Shown: piece after piece, positions 8,814-17,687 of the stretch
Layout: the number at the start of each line of letters is the position of its first letter
How positions within the stretch are numbered: the stretch's first letter is position 1
Assembly (NCBI GenBank): GCA_964517265.1
Contig: CAZFBS010000007.1
Coordinates: 12,043 to 76,042 of the forward strand
From: REEP01 sp964517265
Lineage (GTDB): Bacteria > Pseudomonadota > Alphaproteobacteria > Rhodospirillales > Defluviicoccaceae
Length of the DNA: 64,000 nt
Direction: 5' to 3'
Notes under the pieces: generated by a model
The model's database searches: none
What the model was told of the DNA's origin: nothing
Seen by the model: only the letters and a program-made list of their open reading frames with translations
Translations under genes and position numbers: made by a program

Positions 8814-9908
8814 ATGCTCAAGCGCTTTCTCGAGGGCGTTCGGGTCCTCGATCTCAGTCAGTATCTGCCGGGTCCGTTCGCTACGCGCATGCTGGCCGAC
8901 ATGGGGGCTGACGTCATCAAGGTGGAGCCGCCGGGAGGAGAGCCGGGGCGGAGGCTTGATCGGAACGGGCAGGAAAGCATCTCGCCTTATTATCATGTGG
9001 TGAACGCGGGCAAACGCGTCATCAGCCTCGACCTTAAGGATGAGGCCGACAGCGCGCGGTTTGCTGAAATGGTGCAGCGGGCCGATGTGCTGCTGGAATC
9101 GTTCCGGCCGGGGGTGATGGAGCGTCTCGGGTTCGGCGAGCAGCGGCTGAAGACGCTCAATCCGAAGCTGGTTCATTGCGCATTGTCCGGATACGGGCAG
9201 ACTGGTCCGCTGCGCCTCGCATCCGGGCACGACCTGAATTATGTCGCCTTGACCGGAACGCTCAGTGCTACCGGAACTCGGGATCAGCCGACTATTCCGT
9301 TTCCTCCGATGGCGGATCATTCTGGTGCAATGGTCGCGGTTACCTCCATTCTAGGAGCGTTGTTCGCGCGCACGCGGGGTGGCAGTGGTGTGTTCCTCGA
9401 CGTCAGTTTGAACGAGTCGCTGCTGTTTCTTCAGGAACTAGCGTTTGCGTTCGATGCACGCCGGTCTCTGGGGTTGCTGACGGGAGGCGCGGCTTGTTAC
9501 CAGATCTACCGTACTGCAGATGACCGGTTCGTCACGATTAGCCCGTTGGAGCCGAAATTCTGGGCGAACTTCTGTCAGGCCGTCGGGCATCCGGAATGGA
9601 TCGGGCGCCAGTACGAACCGTTGCCACAGACACAGCTGATCGAGGAGGTCGCGGCGCTGTTGGCGAGCCAACCCCTCAGCCATTGGGACCCGTTGTTGAC
9701 CGAAGGGGACTGCTGCTACCAAGCGGTCATTGGTCACGATGAGGTCCCGGATCATCCTCACGTCCGGGAGCGGGGGCTGGTGAGAAAACTAGGGGAAGAC
9801 ACCGCTGTGCTGTTTCCCGCCTTCGTCGACGGCATGTCGCCACAACCGCGTGACGAAGTGGAATTCCTGGAAGCGGAGACCGTGCTGGCATCGTGGCTCG
9901 GCGAATAA
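8814..9908 (+). CDS. CoA-transferase family III protein, alpha-methylacyl-CoA racemase-like
   Basis: 364 residues of the CaiB/BaiF fold, starting at an ATG after an AGGGGGGAGG ribosome site. The N-terminal half has the family signature YLPGPFATRMLADMGADVIK. Two features favour an AMACR-type racemase over a CoA transferase: the GHDLNY motif (His139) and Asp168 in MADHSG, which correspond in spacing to the catalytic His and Asp of alpha-methylacyl-CoA racemases as I recall them. The substrate is unknown. The gene stands alone after the clpSA hairpin and converges with the next, leftward gene. Confidence 0.85.
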   Translation: MLKRFLEGVRVLDLSQYLPGPFATRMLADMGADVIKVEPPGGEPGRRLDRNGQESISPYYHVVNAGKRVISLDLKDEADSARFAEMVQRADVLLESFRPGVMERLGFGEQRLKTLNPKLVHCALSGYGQTGPLRLASGHDLNYVALTGTLSATGTRDQPTIPFPPMADHSGAMVAVTSILGALFARTRGGSGVFLDVSLNESLLFLQELAFAFDARRSLGLLTGGAACYQIYRTADDRFVTISPLEPKFWANFCQAVGHPEWIGRQYEPLPQTQLIEEVAALLASQPLSHWDPLLTEGDCCYQAVIGHDEVPDHPHVRERGLVRKLGEDTAVLFPAFVDGMSPQPRDEVEFLEAETVLASWLGE

Positions 9909-9951
9909 TACGCGGGTATGGGCCGGAGGCCTGTCGACTTGGCGCCGAAAA

Positions 9952-10539
9952 TCAGCGGCAGCCCGTTTCCCCGGCGATGCTGGCGTTGACGGCGCCGTCT
10001 GAGGGATGGGGCAGGGTCGACCGCGGTCCGACAACGTAGTTGCTGCGGCTTTGTCCGCCGGAGCTGTCGGTTCGCACGATGGTAACCGCACGGCATTCGC
10101 CGCATCCGTTCACCAGCAGATGGGCGTCTCCAGTGCGGGCAAACTGCACACATCGCCGCCCGTCGGCATGCTGGGCCCCCGCTCCGGCAGGTTTGGCCGC
10201 GCGACACAGTTCCTCGCTCGTCAACCGCGTGCGGCCGGGACCGAGAAAGGACAGCTCGATCTGGCTCTGCTCGGGAACGACGACGGTGCGGGCGGTCGGA
10301 AAGTGGGCGCCCGGCCGGTCCCGTTCTACGCCCACTCGGCGGCAAACGTCACACGCATTGATCAAGATTTCATGATGCTGGAGAGAAAACAGCCGCACGC
10401 AGTGGATCCCCGATAGGGGATCGGCTGCGGATGCGCTGCCGGGCACAATCGCTTTGGTCACCACTCCAGCCATGGTCAAAGCCATTGTCATGGTAAGCGT
10501 GAAGGTGACGGCACTGCGGATGACGCATCCTGTCCTCAT
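9952..10539 (-). CDS. secreted protein with two copies of a four-cysteine module
   Basis: I do not recognise this family. Of 195 residues, 1-38 form a signal peptide ending SASA. The mature part has exactly eight cysteines in two sets: C47, C63, C66, C112 and C130, C146, C149, C194. Spacing is nearly identical in the two halves, and each carries a matching LxNxCxxCRxVxxxR core, so the protein is an internal duplication, probably with disulfides in the periplasm or outside. No catalytic motif is seen. The start at 10539 has a poor ribosome site. It converges with the racemase-like gene and is 36 bp from the downstream end of its leftward neighbour. Confidence 0.7.
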   Translation of the reverse strand: MRTGCVIRSAVTFTLTMTMALTMAGVVTKAIVPGSASAADPLSGIHCVRLFSLQHHEILINACDVCRRVGVERDRPGAHFPTARTVVVPEQSQIELSFLGPGRTRLTSEELCRAAKPAGAGAQHADGRRCVQFARTGDAHLLVNGCGECRAVTIVRTDSSGGQSRSNYVVGPRSTLPHPSDGAVNASIAGETGCR

Positions 10540-10575
10540 GAAAGCCGTTCTATCCCGGCGGAGGTTAAACTGCCG

Positions 10576-11745
10576 TTACGAGCCCTCAAGCTCCTGACGA
10601 AACGGGGATGCGGCGTTCAGTTGCGCCATGTCTTCCTCGATGGCGTGGTGCTCTGCGTCGAGATATCGTGAGAGGGCATCGCGGAAGGGGGGATCGGCGA
10701 TCCAGTGCGCACTGTGGGTGCGGACTGGCAAGTAGCCGCGCTGGATCTTGTGCGGCCCCTGGGCGCCAGCCTCGACCCGCATTAGATTGTGGCGAATGGC
10801 GAAGTCGATGGCGCGATAATAGCAGGCTTCAAAATGGAGGAACCGGTAGTCTTCTAAACACCCCCAGTAGCGGCCGTAAAGCACGTCGGCGCTGCGAAGG
10901 TTGAGGGCACCCGCCGCGATTTCCCCATCTGGCTTTTCCGCAACCACCATTACCACTCTGTCTAGCAGCCGATCGCCAAGCAGCCGAAAGAAGGTGCGGT
11001 TGAGATAAGCATGGCCCCACTTGCGATCGTGGGTGTTGCGGTAGAAGCGATAAAACGCGTTCCAGTGCCGCTCTTCGATCTCGTTACCGGCCAGCGTTCT
11101 TAGAATGACTCCTTGACCGGCGACGGCGTTGCGCTCCTTGCGGATCGCTTTGCGCTTGCGTGACGACAACGCTGCCAGGAAATCTTCAAAGTCGCAGTAT
11201 CCCCTGTTCTGCCAGTGAAACTGATGGCCAATGCGGAGCAGGTATCCGGCTTTGCCAAGGTGGACCCACTGCGCTTCCGTCGGAAACGTGACATGAACCG
11301 AGGAAATGGCAAGCCGCTCGGCGAACTGAACCAGTGCGCCGGCCAGCACATTGAGGGTGCCTGCCGGCGCACTCTCGCGAACCAGCAGGCGGTTGCCGGT
11401 GATCGGCGTGAACGGAACCGCTACTTGGAGCTTCGGATAGTAATGCCCGCCAGCTTGCTCATAAGCATCCGCCCAGCTCCAATCGAATACATATTCCCCG
11501 TAGGAATGGGTCTTGAGGTATGCGGGTACACAGGCGATCACCTTGCCGCTGCTGTCATGGGCGACGAGATGTCTCGGCGCCCAGCCGGTTCGCACGCCGA
11601 CCGATCCGCTGTCTTCCAGAGCGGCGAGGAACGCGTGGCTGATAAACGGATCGTTTTCGCCCGCGCAGGCATTCCAGTCTTCCGCCGCGATCTCATGGAT
11701 CGAGGGCAGGCTTGTAATGTGGTGTGGGTCGGCTCCATCGGGCAT
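10576..11745 (-). CDS. FemAB/GNAT-like N-acyltransferase (COG3146, DUF482)
   Basis: 389 residues from the ATG at 11745; the frame is open far upstream, but there it is Arg/Pro-rich and unlike protein. The family, annotated as peptidogalycan biosynthesis/recognition, has a double GNAT-type fold related to FemAB aminoacyl transferases, with an unproven substrate. Visible landmarks are an N-terminal AEDWNAC segment, DPFISHAFL, the FDWSWADAYE block, and a C-terminal EAGAQGPHKIQRGYLP motif that is highly typical of the family. It is divergent from the CAP-domain gene; both promoters must lie within the 80 bp between them. Confidence 0.85.
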   Translation of the reverse strand: MPDGADPHHITSLPSIHEIAAEDWNACAGENDPFISHAFLAALEDSGSVGVRTGWAPRHLVAHDSSGKVIACVPAYLKTHSYGEYVFDWSWADAYEQAGGHYYPKLQVAVPFTPITGNRLLVRESAPAGTLNVLAGALVQFAERLAISSVHVTFPTEAQWVHLGKAGYLLRIGHQFHWQNRGYCDFEDFLAALSSRKRKAIRKERNAVAGQGVILRTLAGNEIEERHWNAFYRFYRNTHDRKWGHAYLNRTFFRLLGDRLLDRVVMVVAEKPDGEIAAGALNLRSADVLYGRYWGCLEDYRFLHFEACYYRAIDFAIRHNLMRVEAGAQGPHKIQRGYLPVRTHSAHWIADPPFRDALSRYLDAEHHAIEEDMAQLNAASPFRQELEGS

Positions 11746-11825
11746 GCTGATCGCGATCGTGATGGTGATAACGGCTATCTCCAACAATGGGTCGGACCGT
11801 AGCGTGTTCAAGAGGACTGTTCGAG

Positions 11826-12425
11826 ATGATGAGGAAACCGTGGGAAAGGCTGCAGATCCCGTTGATACTGGCCATGCTGGTCTCGCCCGAAGCCGGGGCC
11901 GTCGACTCACCACCCGACACGGCACGGGCCGGCATGCTGGATGCCCATAACGCTGTGCGAAAGCAGGCACATTCCGATCTGCCGGCGCTGTCCTGGTCGG
12001 AGCGAGCCGCCGAGCAGGCGCAGGATTGGGCCGATACGCTGGCGTCGGACGGCTGCCGGATGCGCCACAATCCGGCGCTGCAAGAGCATGGGCAGAATTT
12101 GTTCTGGGCAGGAGCGCGGCGGGAGGTGACAACCACCCGATCGGGGGAGACGGGCGCAGTGCTGGACCGCACCGTCGGCACACGAGTCCAACAGATCGCG
12201 GCGGACGATGTGGTCGAGAGCTGGGCAAGCGAGCGACAATGGTATGATTATGAGGCCGACGCATGCCGCGCTCCTCAAGGCGCGAGCTGCGATCACTACA
12301 CGCAAATCGTTTGGGCCGAGACAACCGACGTAGGGTGCGGGATGAGCGTTTGCGAAAACAAAGGGCAGATCTGGGTCTGCGAATACTACCCGGCCGGCAA
12401 CGTCGTAGGCCAACGGCCCTACTGA
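11826..12425 (+). CDS. CAP/SCP-domain secreted protein (PR-1-like)
   Basis: 199 residues with a signal peptide ending near EAGA (residue 25) and a single CAP domain. The signatures HYTQIVWAETTDVGCG and CEYYPAGN match CAP motifs 1 and 2, and the N-terminal HNAVRKQ supplies the first cavity histidine. Bacterial CAP proteins are secreted, often Cys-stabilised, and mostly of unknown function. Two adjacent ATGs (11826 and 11829) are possible starts, and a longer frame from 11787 would place an unusual leader before the signal peptide. No membrane anchor is seen. Confidence 0.88.
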   Translation: MMRKPWERLQIPLILAMLVSPEAGAVDSPPDTARAGMLDAHNAVRKQAHSDLPALSWSERAAEQAQDWADTLASDGCRMRHNPALQEHGQNLFWAGARREVTTTRSGETGAVLDRTVGTRVQQIAADDVVESWASERQWYDYEADACRAPQGASCDHYTQIVWAETTDVGCGMSVCENKGQIWVCEYYPAGNVVGQRPY

Positions 12426-12484
12426 TGGGGGGACGGCCGCCGGCTGGAAATTACCATCGAGCAATCCCCATCAAGAACTTCGCT

Positions 12485-13042
12485 TCAATTGAGGCTACGT
12501 GAGGGAGAGCGAAGGCCCCCGCTGAACGGGTCCCCAGGCGCACGCTCGGCGCGGCGCTGGAACTCCAGCCGATCCATCTGCCGCTGAACCGACTGCCGCT
12601 CGAATTGCAGGCTACGTTGCTCCTGTTTAAGAAGAACTTCGCGGGGTGCCGAGCGATTGCGTCGAGAGGGATCTAGCTCCTGCCGGTTCCGCCGGCGCAT
12701 GTCAATGGAGTCCAACTGACGCTCGATCGTCTCGGACCGGCCTTCAATTGTCCATTCACGACGTTGCAGTTGGCTGTCTCCAAGACGGTCCCGCTCCAGT
12801 TCGCCACCGGTGCCGAAGACTGTATGAATCCGACTGCTCTCATCGGACGGCACCCCTGCGGTGTCTCCTTTCCGACTCTGCGAGCTGTTATCCATGCTAG
12901 TTTGCGATGTGAGTGTCGCCTCGGCGGCAGCCGGTTGGTGTTGCTCCCGCTGCAGCATAGTGCAGCCGGCAGTTAGCCCAACCAAAAGCACGGTCAGGAC
13001 AGAGCGCTTTCGCCTCCCTCTCGCCCTGACCTTGTCGGGCAT
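12485..13042 (-). CDS. hypothetical lipoprotein with charged helical C-terminus
   Basis: About 185 residues. An Arg/Lys-rich start is followed by a hydrophobic stretch and lipobox LTAGC, predicting an outer-membrane lipoprotein. A Ser/Thr/Gln-rich linker leads to a strongly charged region rich in Arg, Gln and Glu (for example SVQRQMDRLEFQRR) that should form a long helix or coiled coil. No family recognised. The ATG at 13042 is preferred over 13054 because a TGGGG stretch lies just before it. It converges with the CAP-domain gene. Confidence 0.65.
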   Translation of the reverse strand: MPDKVRARGRRKRSVLTVLLVGLTAGCTMLQREQHQPAAAEATLTSQTSMDNSSQSRKGDTAGVPSDESSRIHTVFGTGGELERDRLGDSQLQRREWTIEGRSETIERQLDSIDMRRRNRQELDPSRRNRSAPREVLLKQEQRSLQFERQSVQRQMDRLEFQRRAERAPGDPFSGGLRSPSRSLN

Positions 13043-13191
13043 GTGGCCCCACATAGTCAGCGGTCTCCAAGCGTATTCACCATCACCTCTTGATTTAAGA
13101 ATTTCTGAGGGGCCGACAAGGTGGGGCTGCGGTGCTGTTGCGCCCAGAGAGCGCGTGAGATAATCAGAGGCGGCGGAGGATCAAGAGGACA

Positions 13192-13575
13192 ATGAGGCAG
13201 GGAAAAATTCTGATTGTCGAAGATGACTTTTTCATCGCGGAGGGAATCAGAAAAACGCTTACCGATGCCGGCTATCATGTCATCGGCATGGCGGGTCACA
13301 CCGAGAGTGCAGATGAACTCGCAATCCGGCACGGCGCCGATCTGGCGATTGTCAGCCTGAAGCTGGAAGCCGACGTGGATGGTGTGCGGACGGCAACATG
13401 TCTGCAAACCAAGCACGGGATGAAGGTTCTGATCACGACCGGCTTTAACGATTGCGTCGTCCACCAGTGGGTCGGCAATCCCACAACGTGGCCATTTCTC
13501 CGAAAGCCGTTTTCCGATACCGAACTGCTGACGGCCGTCAGCGCCTGCCTTGCCCAATCAGCGCCGGAGTTCTGA
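13192..13575 (+). CDS. stand-alone receiver-domain protein lacking the phospho-acceptor Asp
   Basis: 127 residues, a single CheY-like receiver with no output domain. It keeps the acidic cluster E10-D11-D12, Thr82/Thr83 and the conserved Lys105 (LRKPF). At the acceptor position the sequence is LAIVSLKL, with Ser55 where Asp is expected, so classical aspartyl phosphorylation should be impossible. It is divergent from the lipoprotein gene, with no histidine kinase nearby. It may act as a constitutive pseudo-receiver or a phosphorylation-independent binding domain. Confidence 0.85.
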   Translation: MRQGKILIVEDDFFIAEGIRKTLTDAGYHVIGMAGHTESADELAIRHGADLAIVSLKLEADVDGVRTATCLQTKHGMKVLITTGFNDCVVHQWVGNPTTWPFLRKPFSDTELLTAVSACLAQSAPEF

Positions 13576-13619
13576 TCAGGATTGAAGAAGCCAAGCGATG
13601 TCGGGCGATGCGCAAGCCC

Positions 13620-13763
13620 TCACGCGAATGCCACCGCAAGCCCGGCGATTCCGAACAGGATCAGGTATGCTGCCACGATGTAACTGAGCAGGGCCGGCTT
13701 GGCAAAGATCAGCAGGCCGGCAAGAATGGCAATTACCGACTGAAGGACGAGGAGTTCGTTCAT
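13620..13763 (-). CDS. DUF3096-type small membrane protein
   Basis: 47 residues starting at the ATG at 13763, which has an AAGGGAG ribosome site seven bases upstream. Almost the whole chain is two hydrophobic helices around a short FAKPALLSY loop, the pattern of DUF3096 proteins found across proteobacteria. Function unknown. It converges with the receiver gene. Confidence 0.75.
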   Translation of the reverse strand: MNELLVLQSVIAILAGLLIFAKPALLSYIVAAYLILFGIAGLAVAFA

Positions 13764-14050
13764 CGCTCGCTCCCTTAACATCATCGTCGTCACACGCTCG
13801 CGGAGCGGAACCCGAACGCCGTCTACCCTGGCAACCCATAGCCTGATCGGCGGGCGTCCGAATTTACCATAAGATAGCTTCAACAGAGGCTACGAACATT
13901 GCGCTCGCTTGATCTCAAGGCGAGGCGCCCCTCGCGCTCGCCCGAGATCCACCAATGTGAACACGCCCCGGATCGACAGGCAGGATCAACGGGCCGGCCT
14001 GCATCTGGTAGACATCGGCGTGGACCTCCGCCGGCGCCGAGTGGGCCGGT

Positions 14051-14821
14051 TCAGAATGGCGCCACGATGTCCCAGATCTGTGTGCCCCAGCGCGGCTGCT
14101 GCAGGTCGCTGAGCGTACCGCGGCCACCATAGGCCATCCGCATCTCGGCGATCTTCTCGTGCGAAATGGTATTGTCGGCCTCGATGTCCTGGGGCCGGAT
14201 CACGCCCATCACCATCAGCTCACGCAACTCGTAGTTCACGCGTACCTCTTGCCGGCCCATGATCGCCAGCGAGCCGTTCGGCAGGATCTGGGTAACGATC
14301 GCCGCGACCGTGAGCTGGATATCTTCCTTGCGATTGATGTCGCCGGTGCCCTGGGTGTTGGTTTCGCTGCCGAAGCCCACGAGCTTGGCGTTGTTGACGG
14401 CGTCGGGAAGCCACCTGGAGAGGTTGGCCTCAAACCCGAGGAAGGCGTCCACGCCCATTGTGTCGGAGTTGTCGCGGTCACGGACCGTGTTGTTTTCCAG
14501 TCGGGCACGATCGGCCAAGCGCAGCTTGACAGTGAGGATGTCGCCAACCTCCTTGGCGCGGATGTCTTTGAAGAACGCCTTTGCGCCAGGTCGCCACAGC
14601 GAGTTGGGATTGTCGACGAGGCTCTGCGGTGCCGGCATCGGCAAACTAACCGGCTTATAGCCTGGCGTCTCGACCGGGTTGGTGATCCCGGTCATCCTTG
14701 GCTCGGTGCCGACCTCGGATAACCGGGTAAACGTGTTGCAGCCGCCGATGACGAGGGTCAATGCGATAGCGAGTGTGGATCGCGCAAGCGGGCGCATGTG
14801 GATCGAGGACATTTTATGCAT
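14051..14821 (-). CDS. flgH: flagellar L-ring lipoprotein FlgH
   Basis: Builds the outer-membrane L-ring around the flagellar rod. About 256 residues, with lipobox IGGC after a hydrophobic leader and the family blocks NSLWRPG, DILTVKL, NREDIQLTV-like KEDIQLTV, and VNYELRELMVMGVIRPQDI. The start is uncertain between ATGs at 14821 and 14812; the first lies 4 bp from the flgA stop with AGGA in front of it. It is the last gene of flgF-flgG-flgA-flgH; the P-ring gene flgI is not here. Confidence 0.95.
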   Translation of the reverse strand: MHKMSSIHMRPLARSTLAIALTLVIGGCNTFTRLSEVGTEPRMTGITNPVETPGYKPVSLPMPAPQSLVDNPNSLWRPGAKAFFKDIRAKEVGDILTVKLRLADRARLENNTVRDRDNSDTMGVDAFLGFEANLSRWLPDAVNNAKLVGFGSETNTQGTGDINRKEDIQLTVAAIVTQILPNGSLAIMGRQEVRVNYELRELMVMGVIRPQDIEADNTISHEKIAEMRMAYGGRGTLSDLQQPRWGTQIWDIVAPF

Positions 14822-14825
14822 TTTC

Positions 14826-15812
14826 CTAACGCAGGGGCGCAATGGAGGAGATGCCGACGGACGCCTGCCCGGGTCCCGTGACTACCGCCTCGACAATCTG
14901 CCGGCTTTGGATGTTCGCAACGCGGATGACATCGCCTTTGCTGCCGCTGGTCAGCGCTTGGCCGCGGGCGCTCAGCATCATCTGCGGCGTCTCCAGCGCG
15001 ATCACGACAAGCTCGCCCTTGGTGACCAGCACCGGCCGGCGCACATCGGCAGTGCTGATTGGAACGCCTGGCGGAAGAGTTCGTCTCGGGGTCAGGCCGA
15101 TGAGATCCTCGGCGGAAAGGATGCTGTGCTTCTGCAGCGTTTGCCCGCGTACGGTGAGCCAGCGAATATCCCCTGCCGTCAACATCTCGCCGGCGGCGAC
15201 GCGCCGGATCAGCACCGGAACCTCAACCATCTCATCGAGCTGGCCGGTCACCCGGACCCGCTGCGGGGCGGTTCCCTCCGCGGCGACGGCGATGACCGCA
15301 TCGAAGTGGCCGCGGCGTTGATCAAAAGTGATATCCTCGACATCAACAGTGGGCTCCACGGCGGCGGGCAGATGGAGGCGGAACATCCGGTTGCTCAGCT
15401 GCACCCGGGCTTGGCTGGGGTCCACACCCCGCTCCGCCAAGGCACTCAAGATCCGCTGCTCGATGTCCTCGCGATCGACCACGGTGCTCTCCCGCTCCAC
15501 CGCGACCTGATCGTGGGTGCCGCTTGGACGCCAGTCGAGTCCATGCCTGTGGGCCACCCGGTGGAGCCAGCGGGCGTCGAACAGGGCTCGCCGGCCGGGG
15601 GCGGGGGCATAGGCCACCGGCGTCTCAGCTTGGCTGTTGCTGACATTGAGAAACAAATCGCCCAGCCGGACGAGGGGAGCGCTGACGCTCACGGTGTCGC
15701 GCTGCAGGATTGCCGGTCCGGTTACCTGCGGTGAAGCTGGGGCTGCGGATGCGCCTGCCGCCAACGCTGCCGACATGCCAGAAAGAATGACAACTTTGCC
15801 GAGGAAATTCAT
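14826..15812 (-). CDS. flgA: flagellar P-ring assembly chaperone FlgA
   Basis: Periplasmic chaperone for P-ring (FlgI) assembly. 328 residues with a signal peptide ending near ASAAPA and a C-terminal SAF domain: VPVLIRRVAAGEML, then GLTPRRTLPPGVPIS and KGELVVIA. The length is at the long end for FlgA because of an N-terminal domain seen in alphaproteobacterial members. It is 9 bp from flgG and nearly abuts flgH. Confidence 0.93.
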   Translation of the reverse strand: MNFLGKVVILSGMSAALAAGASAAPASPQVTGPAILQRDTVSVSAPLVRLGDLFLNVSNSQAETPVAYAPAPGRRALFDARWLHRVAHRHGLDWRPSGTHDQVAVERESTVVDREDIEQRILSALAERGVDPSQARVQLSNRMFRLHLPAAVEPTVDVEDITFDQRRGHFDAVIAVAAEGTAPQRVRVTGQLDEMVEVPVLIRRVAAGEMLTAGDIRWLTVRGQTLQKHSILSAEDLIGLTPRRTLPPGVPISTADVRRPVLVTKGELVVIALETPQMMLSARGQALTSGSKGDVIRVANIQSRQIVEAVVTGPGQASVGISSIAPLR

Positions 15813-15821
15813 AATGGTTTC

Positions 15822-16607
15822 CTACCGGAGATTGTTGATCGAGCCCATCATGTCGTCTGCGGTCTGAATGACCTTGGAGTTCATCTCGTAGGCGCGCTGG
15901 GCCGAGATCAGATTGGTGATCTCTTCGACGGGATTGACGTTGGAGGTTTCGAGGAACCCTTGCAGGATGGCGCCGAAGCCGGGTGTCAGGGGCGGCGCGA
16001 CGGTCGCCGATCCGGAGGCCGGCGTCTCCAGCAGCAAATTGCCACCGATTGCTTGCAGTCCCGGCTCGTTGGGAAAGGTGGCAATCTGGATCTGGCCGAC
16101 GTTCTGCAAGTCGACCTGACCTTCCAGTTTGGCAAGCACCTCTCCGCTCTGATTGATCGTGATGTCGATCGCGTCATTGGGCACACTGACGCCGGGAAGC
16201 ACAATGTAGCCGTCATGGGTGACGATCTCGCCCTCAGCATTGAGCTGGAACGTGCCGTCGCGCGTGTAGGCAGTCTCTCCGTTGGGCATCTGCACCTGGA
16301 AGAAGCCCTTGCCCTGGATGGCGATATCGAACGGGTTGTCAGTGGCTGCGAGGTTGCCCTGAGCGTGGATGCGGTAGACCGCGGCCAGTTTCACACCCAG
16401 CCCCATCTGCACACCGGTCGGCACCACCGAGCCGTCGTCTGCCGACGTGGATCCGGCCCGACGGAGATTCTGATACAGCAGATCATGAAACTCGGGGCGC
16501 CGGCGCATGAAGCCGGTCGTGTTCATGTTGGCGAGGTTGTTGGAAACCACTTCAACGTTGCGCTGTTGCGCCATCATCCCGGTCGCGGCGATGTTCAGGG
16601 CTCTCAT
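15822..16607 (-). CDS. flgG: flagellar distal rod protein FlgG
   Basis: 261 residues, the standard FlgG length. The N-terminal rod motif NLANMNTTGF, the central GKGFFQV strand and the C-terminal SNVNPVEEITNLISAQRAY helix are intact. It polymerises into the distal rod after export by the flagellar type III apparatus, so there is no cleavable signal peptide. Second gene of the leftward operon. Confidence 0.97.
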   Translation of the reverse strand: MRALNIAATGMMAQQRNVEVVSNNLANMNTTGFMRRRPEFHDLLYQNLRRAGSTSADDGSVVPTGVQMGLGVKLAAVYRIHAQGNLAATDNPFDIAIQGKGFFQVQMPNGETAYTRDGTFQLNAEGEIVTHDGYIVLPGVSVPNDAIDITINQSGEVLAKLEGQVDLQNVGQIQIATFPNEPGLQAIGGNLLLETPASGSATVAPPLTPGFGAILQGFLETSNVNPVEEITNLISAQRAYEMNSKVIQTADDMMGSINNLR

Positions 16608-16646
16608 GGCATCGATCCTCTGGAACTGGTTCTGACGACCGCGCGG

Positions 16647-17375
16647 CTAACGCGCGTAGGTTTCCATCATGGTGCGGATGCGTTGGTCCTCGCGCTCGAT
16701 CAATTGCTTGGCACGGTCGTAAGACCGGTGAACCTCGATCATTCGGGTCATTTCTCGGATCGCCTCCACATTGGAACTCTCGATCATCCCTTGCTCGACT
16801 TGGGGCAACGCCACTTCGGTGGCTGGCGTGGTGGCCGTCATCAGCCCGCCCGCGACCATCATCAGACGCTGTGGGTCCTCGAACTCGACAATGCGGAGTT
16901 GTCCGATGTCTCCTCTAGAGGAAGAAATCATGCCGTTCTTGCTGATCGTGACCTCGGTGTCGGCCGGGCCGAACATGAGGGGATCGCCCCCTTGACCAAG
17001 CACCGAGTGGCCGTGCTCGGTGATCAGCTGCCCCTGGGGACTGAGACGAAAGCGGCCGTTGCGCGTGTATTGCTCGCCTGCCGGCGTCTCCACCGCAAAG
17101 AAGCCCTCCCCCCGGATCGCAACGTCGAGCGCACCCCCCGTCGCCTCGAGGCCGCCCGCGGACGTATCCCGGAGAGTCGCCCGATCCAGAACAAACGAGA
17201 ACGTATCGCCGAGAAGGGTGTCACCGCCACGGCTGCGGACAACATGTTCGGCAAACAGCGGCTGTTCGGACTTGAAACCGGTCGTGTTCATGTTGGCAAT
17301 GTTGTTGGCGACCACGTCCATCCGGCGGCGCAACGCCGCTTGATGGGAAAGCGCGATCATCAATGTGTTTTCCAT
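16647..17375 (-). CDS. flgF: flagellar proximal rod protein FlgF
   Basis: 242 residues from the ATG at 17375, chosen because family members begin MEN(S/T)L followed by IALSHQ. The rod motif NIANMNTTGFKSEQ, the GEGFFAVETP strand and the C-terminal VEAIREMTRMIEVHRSYD helix identify it. It heads the leftward operon and is divergent from fliL across 312 bp. Confidence 0.95.
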   Translation of the reverse strand: MENTLMIALSHQAALRRRMDVVANNIANMNTTGFKSEQPLFAEHVVRSRGGDTLLGDTFSFVLDRATLRDTSAGGLEATGGALDVAIRGEGFFAVETPAGEQYTRNGRFRLSPQGQLITEHGHSVLGQGGDPLMFGPADTEVTISKNGMISSSRGDIGQLRIVEFEDPQRLMMVAGGLMTATTPATEVALPQVEQGMIESSNVEAIREMTRMIEVHRSYDRAKQLIEREDQRIRTMMETYAR

Positions 17376-17687
17376 CGGTCGCCGGATCCTGTTGCTGGTG
17401 AGCCCCGTACAGCGTGTCATTCACGCCCGGAGTCGCTCCCTGGTCTCGGGCCATTAGCGCAAGCACAGACCGTGCCAGTCTGCGGGCGGCCTCTCTTTCG
17501 GCGCAAATCCGGGGATCCTCGCGCGGCAGTGGCAACACGGCGTCGGTTGCCGGGAAGAGGCTGCTCGGCAGGATTTGCCGACTCGGCAACCCCCATGCAG
17601 GTACCATCAACTGATTGTTAACCCTGACAGCATAGCCTGTGCCCAGGCGAGAACCATGCTGCCACGTTCGCCAAACCGGGAACTGCA
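17376..17687. other. 312-bp divergent region between flgF and fliL
   Basis: Must contain the promoters of both flagellar operons. I did not find a convincing sigma-28 or sigma-54 site. A leftward open frame from an ATG at 17607 has coding-like codon use (helix EREAARRLARSVL) but runs on into flgF in another phase; see findings. Confidence 0.5.

Noticed and set aside
8112..9320. 402-residue leftward frame
   Set aside because: Antisense to the end of clpA and the start of the racemase-like gene, and crosses the intergenic hairpin; no recognisable motif.
9758..10345. Alternative leftward frame over the two-Cys-module gene
   Set aside because: Arg/Pro/Ser-rich and without a signal peptide; the frame at 9952-10539 has the signal peptide and periodic Cys.
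15960..17621. 553-residue rightward open frame across flgG and flgF
   Set aside because: Antisense to two clearly conserved rod genes, with shadow-like composition.
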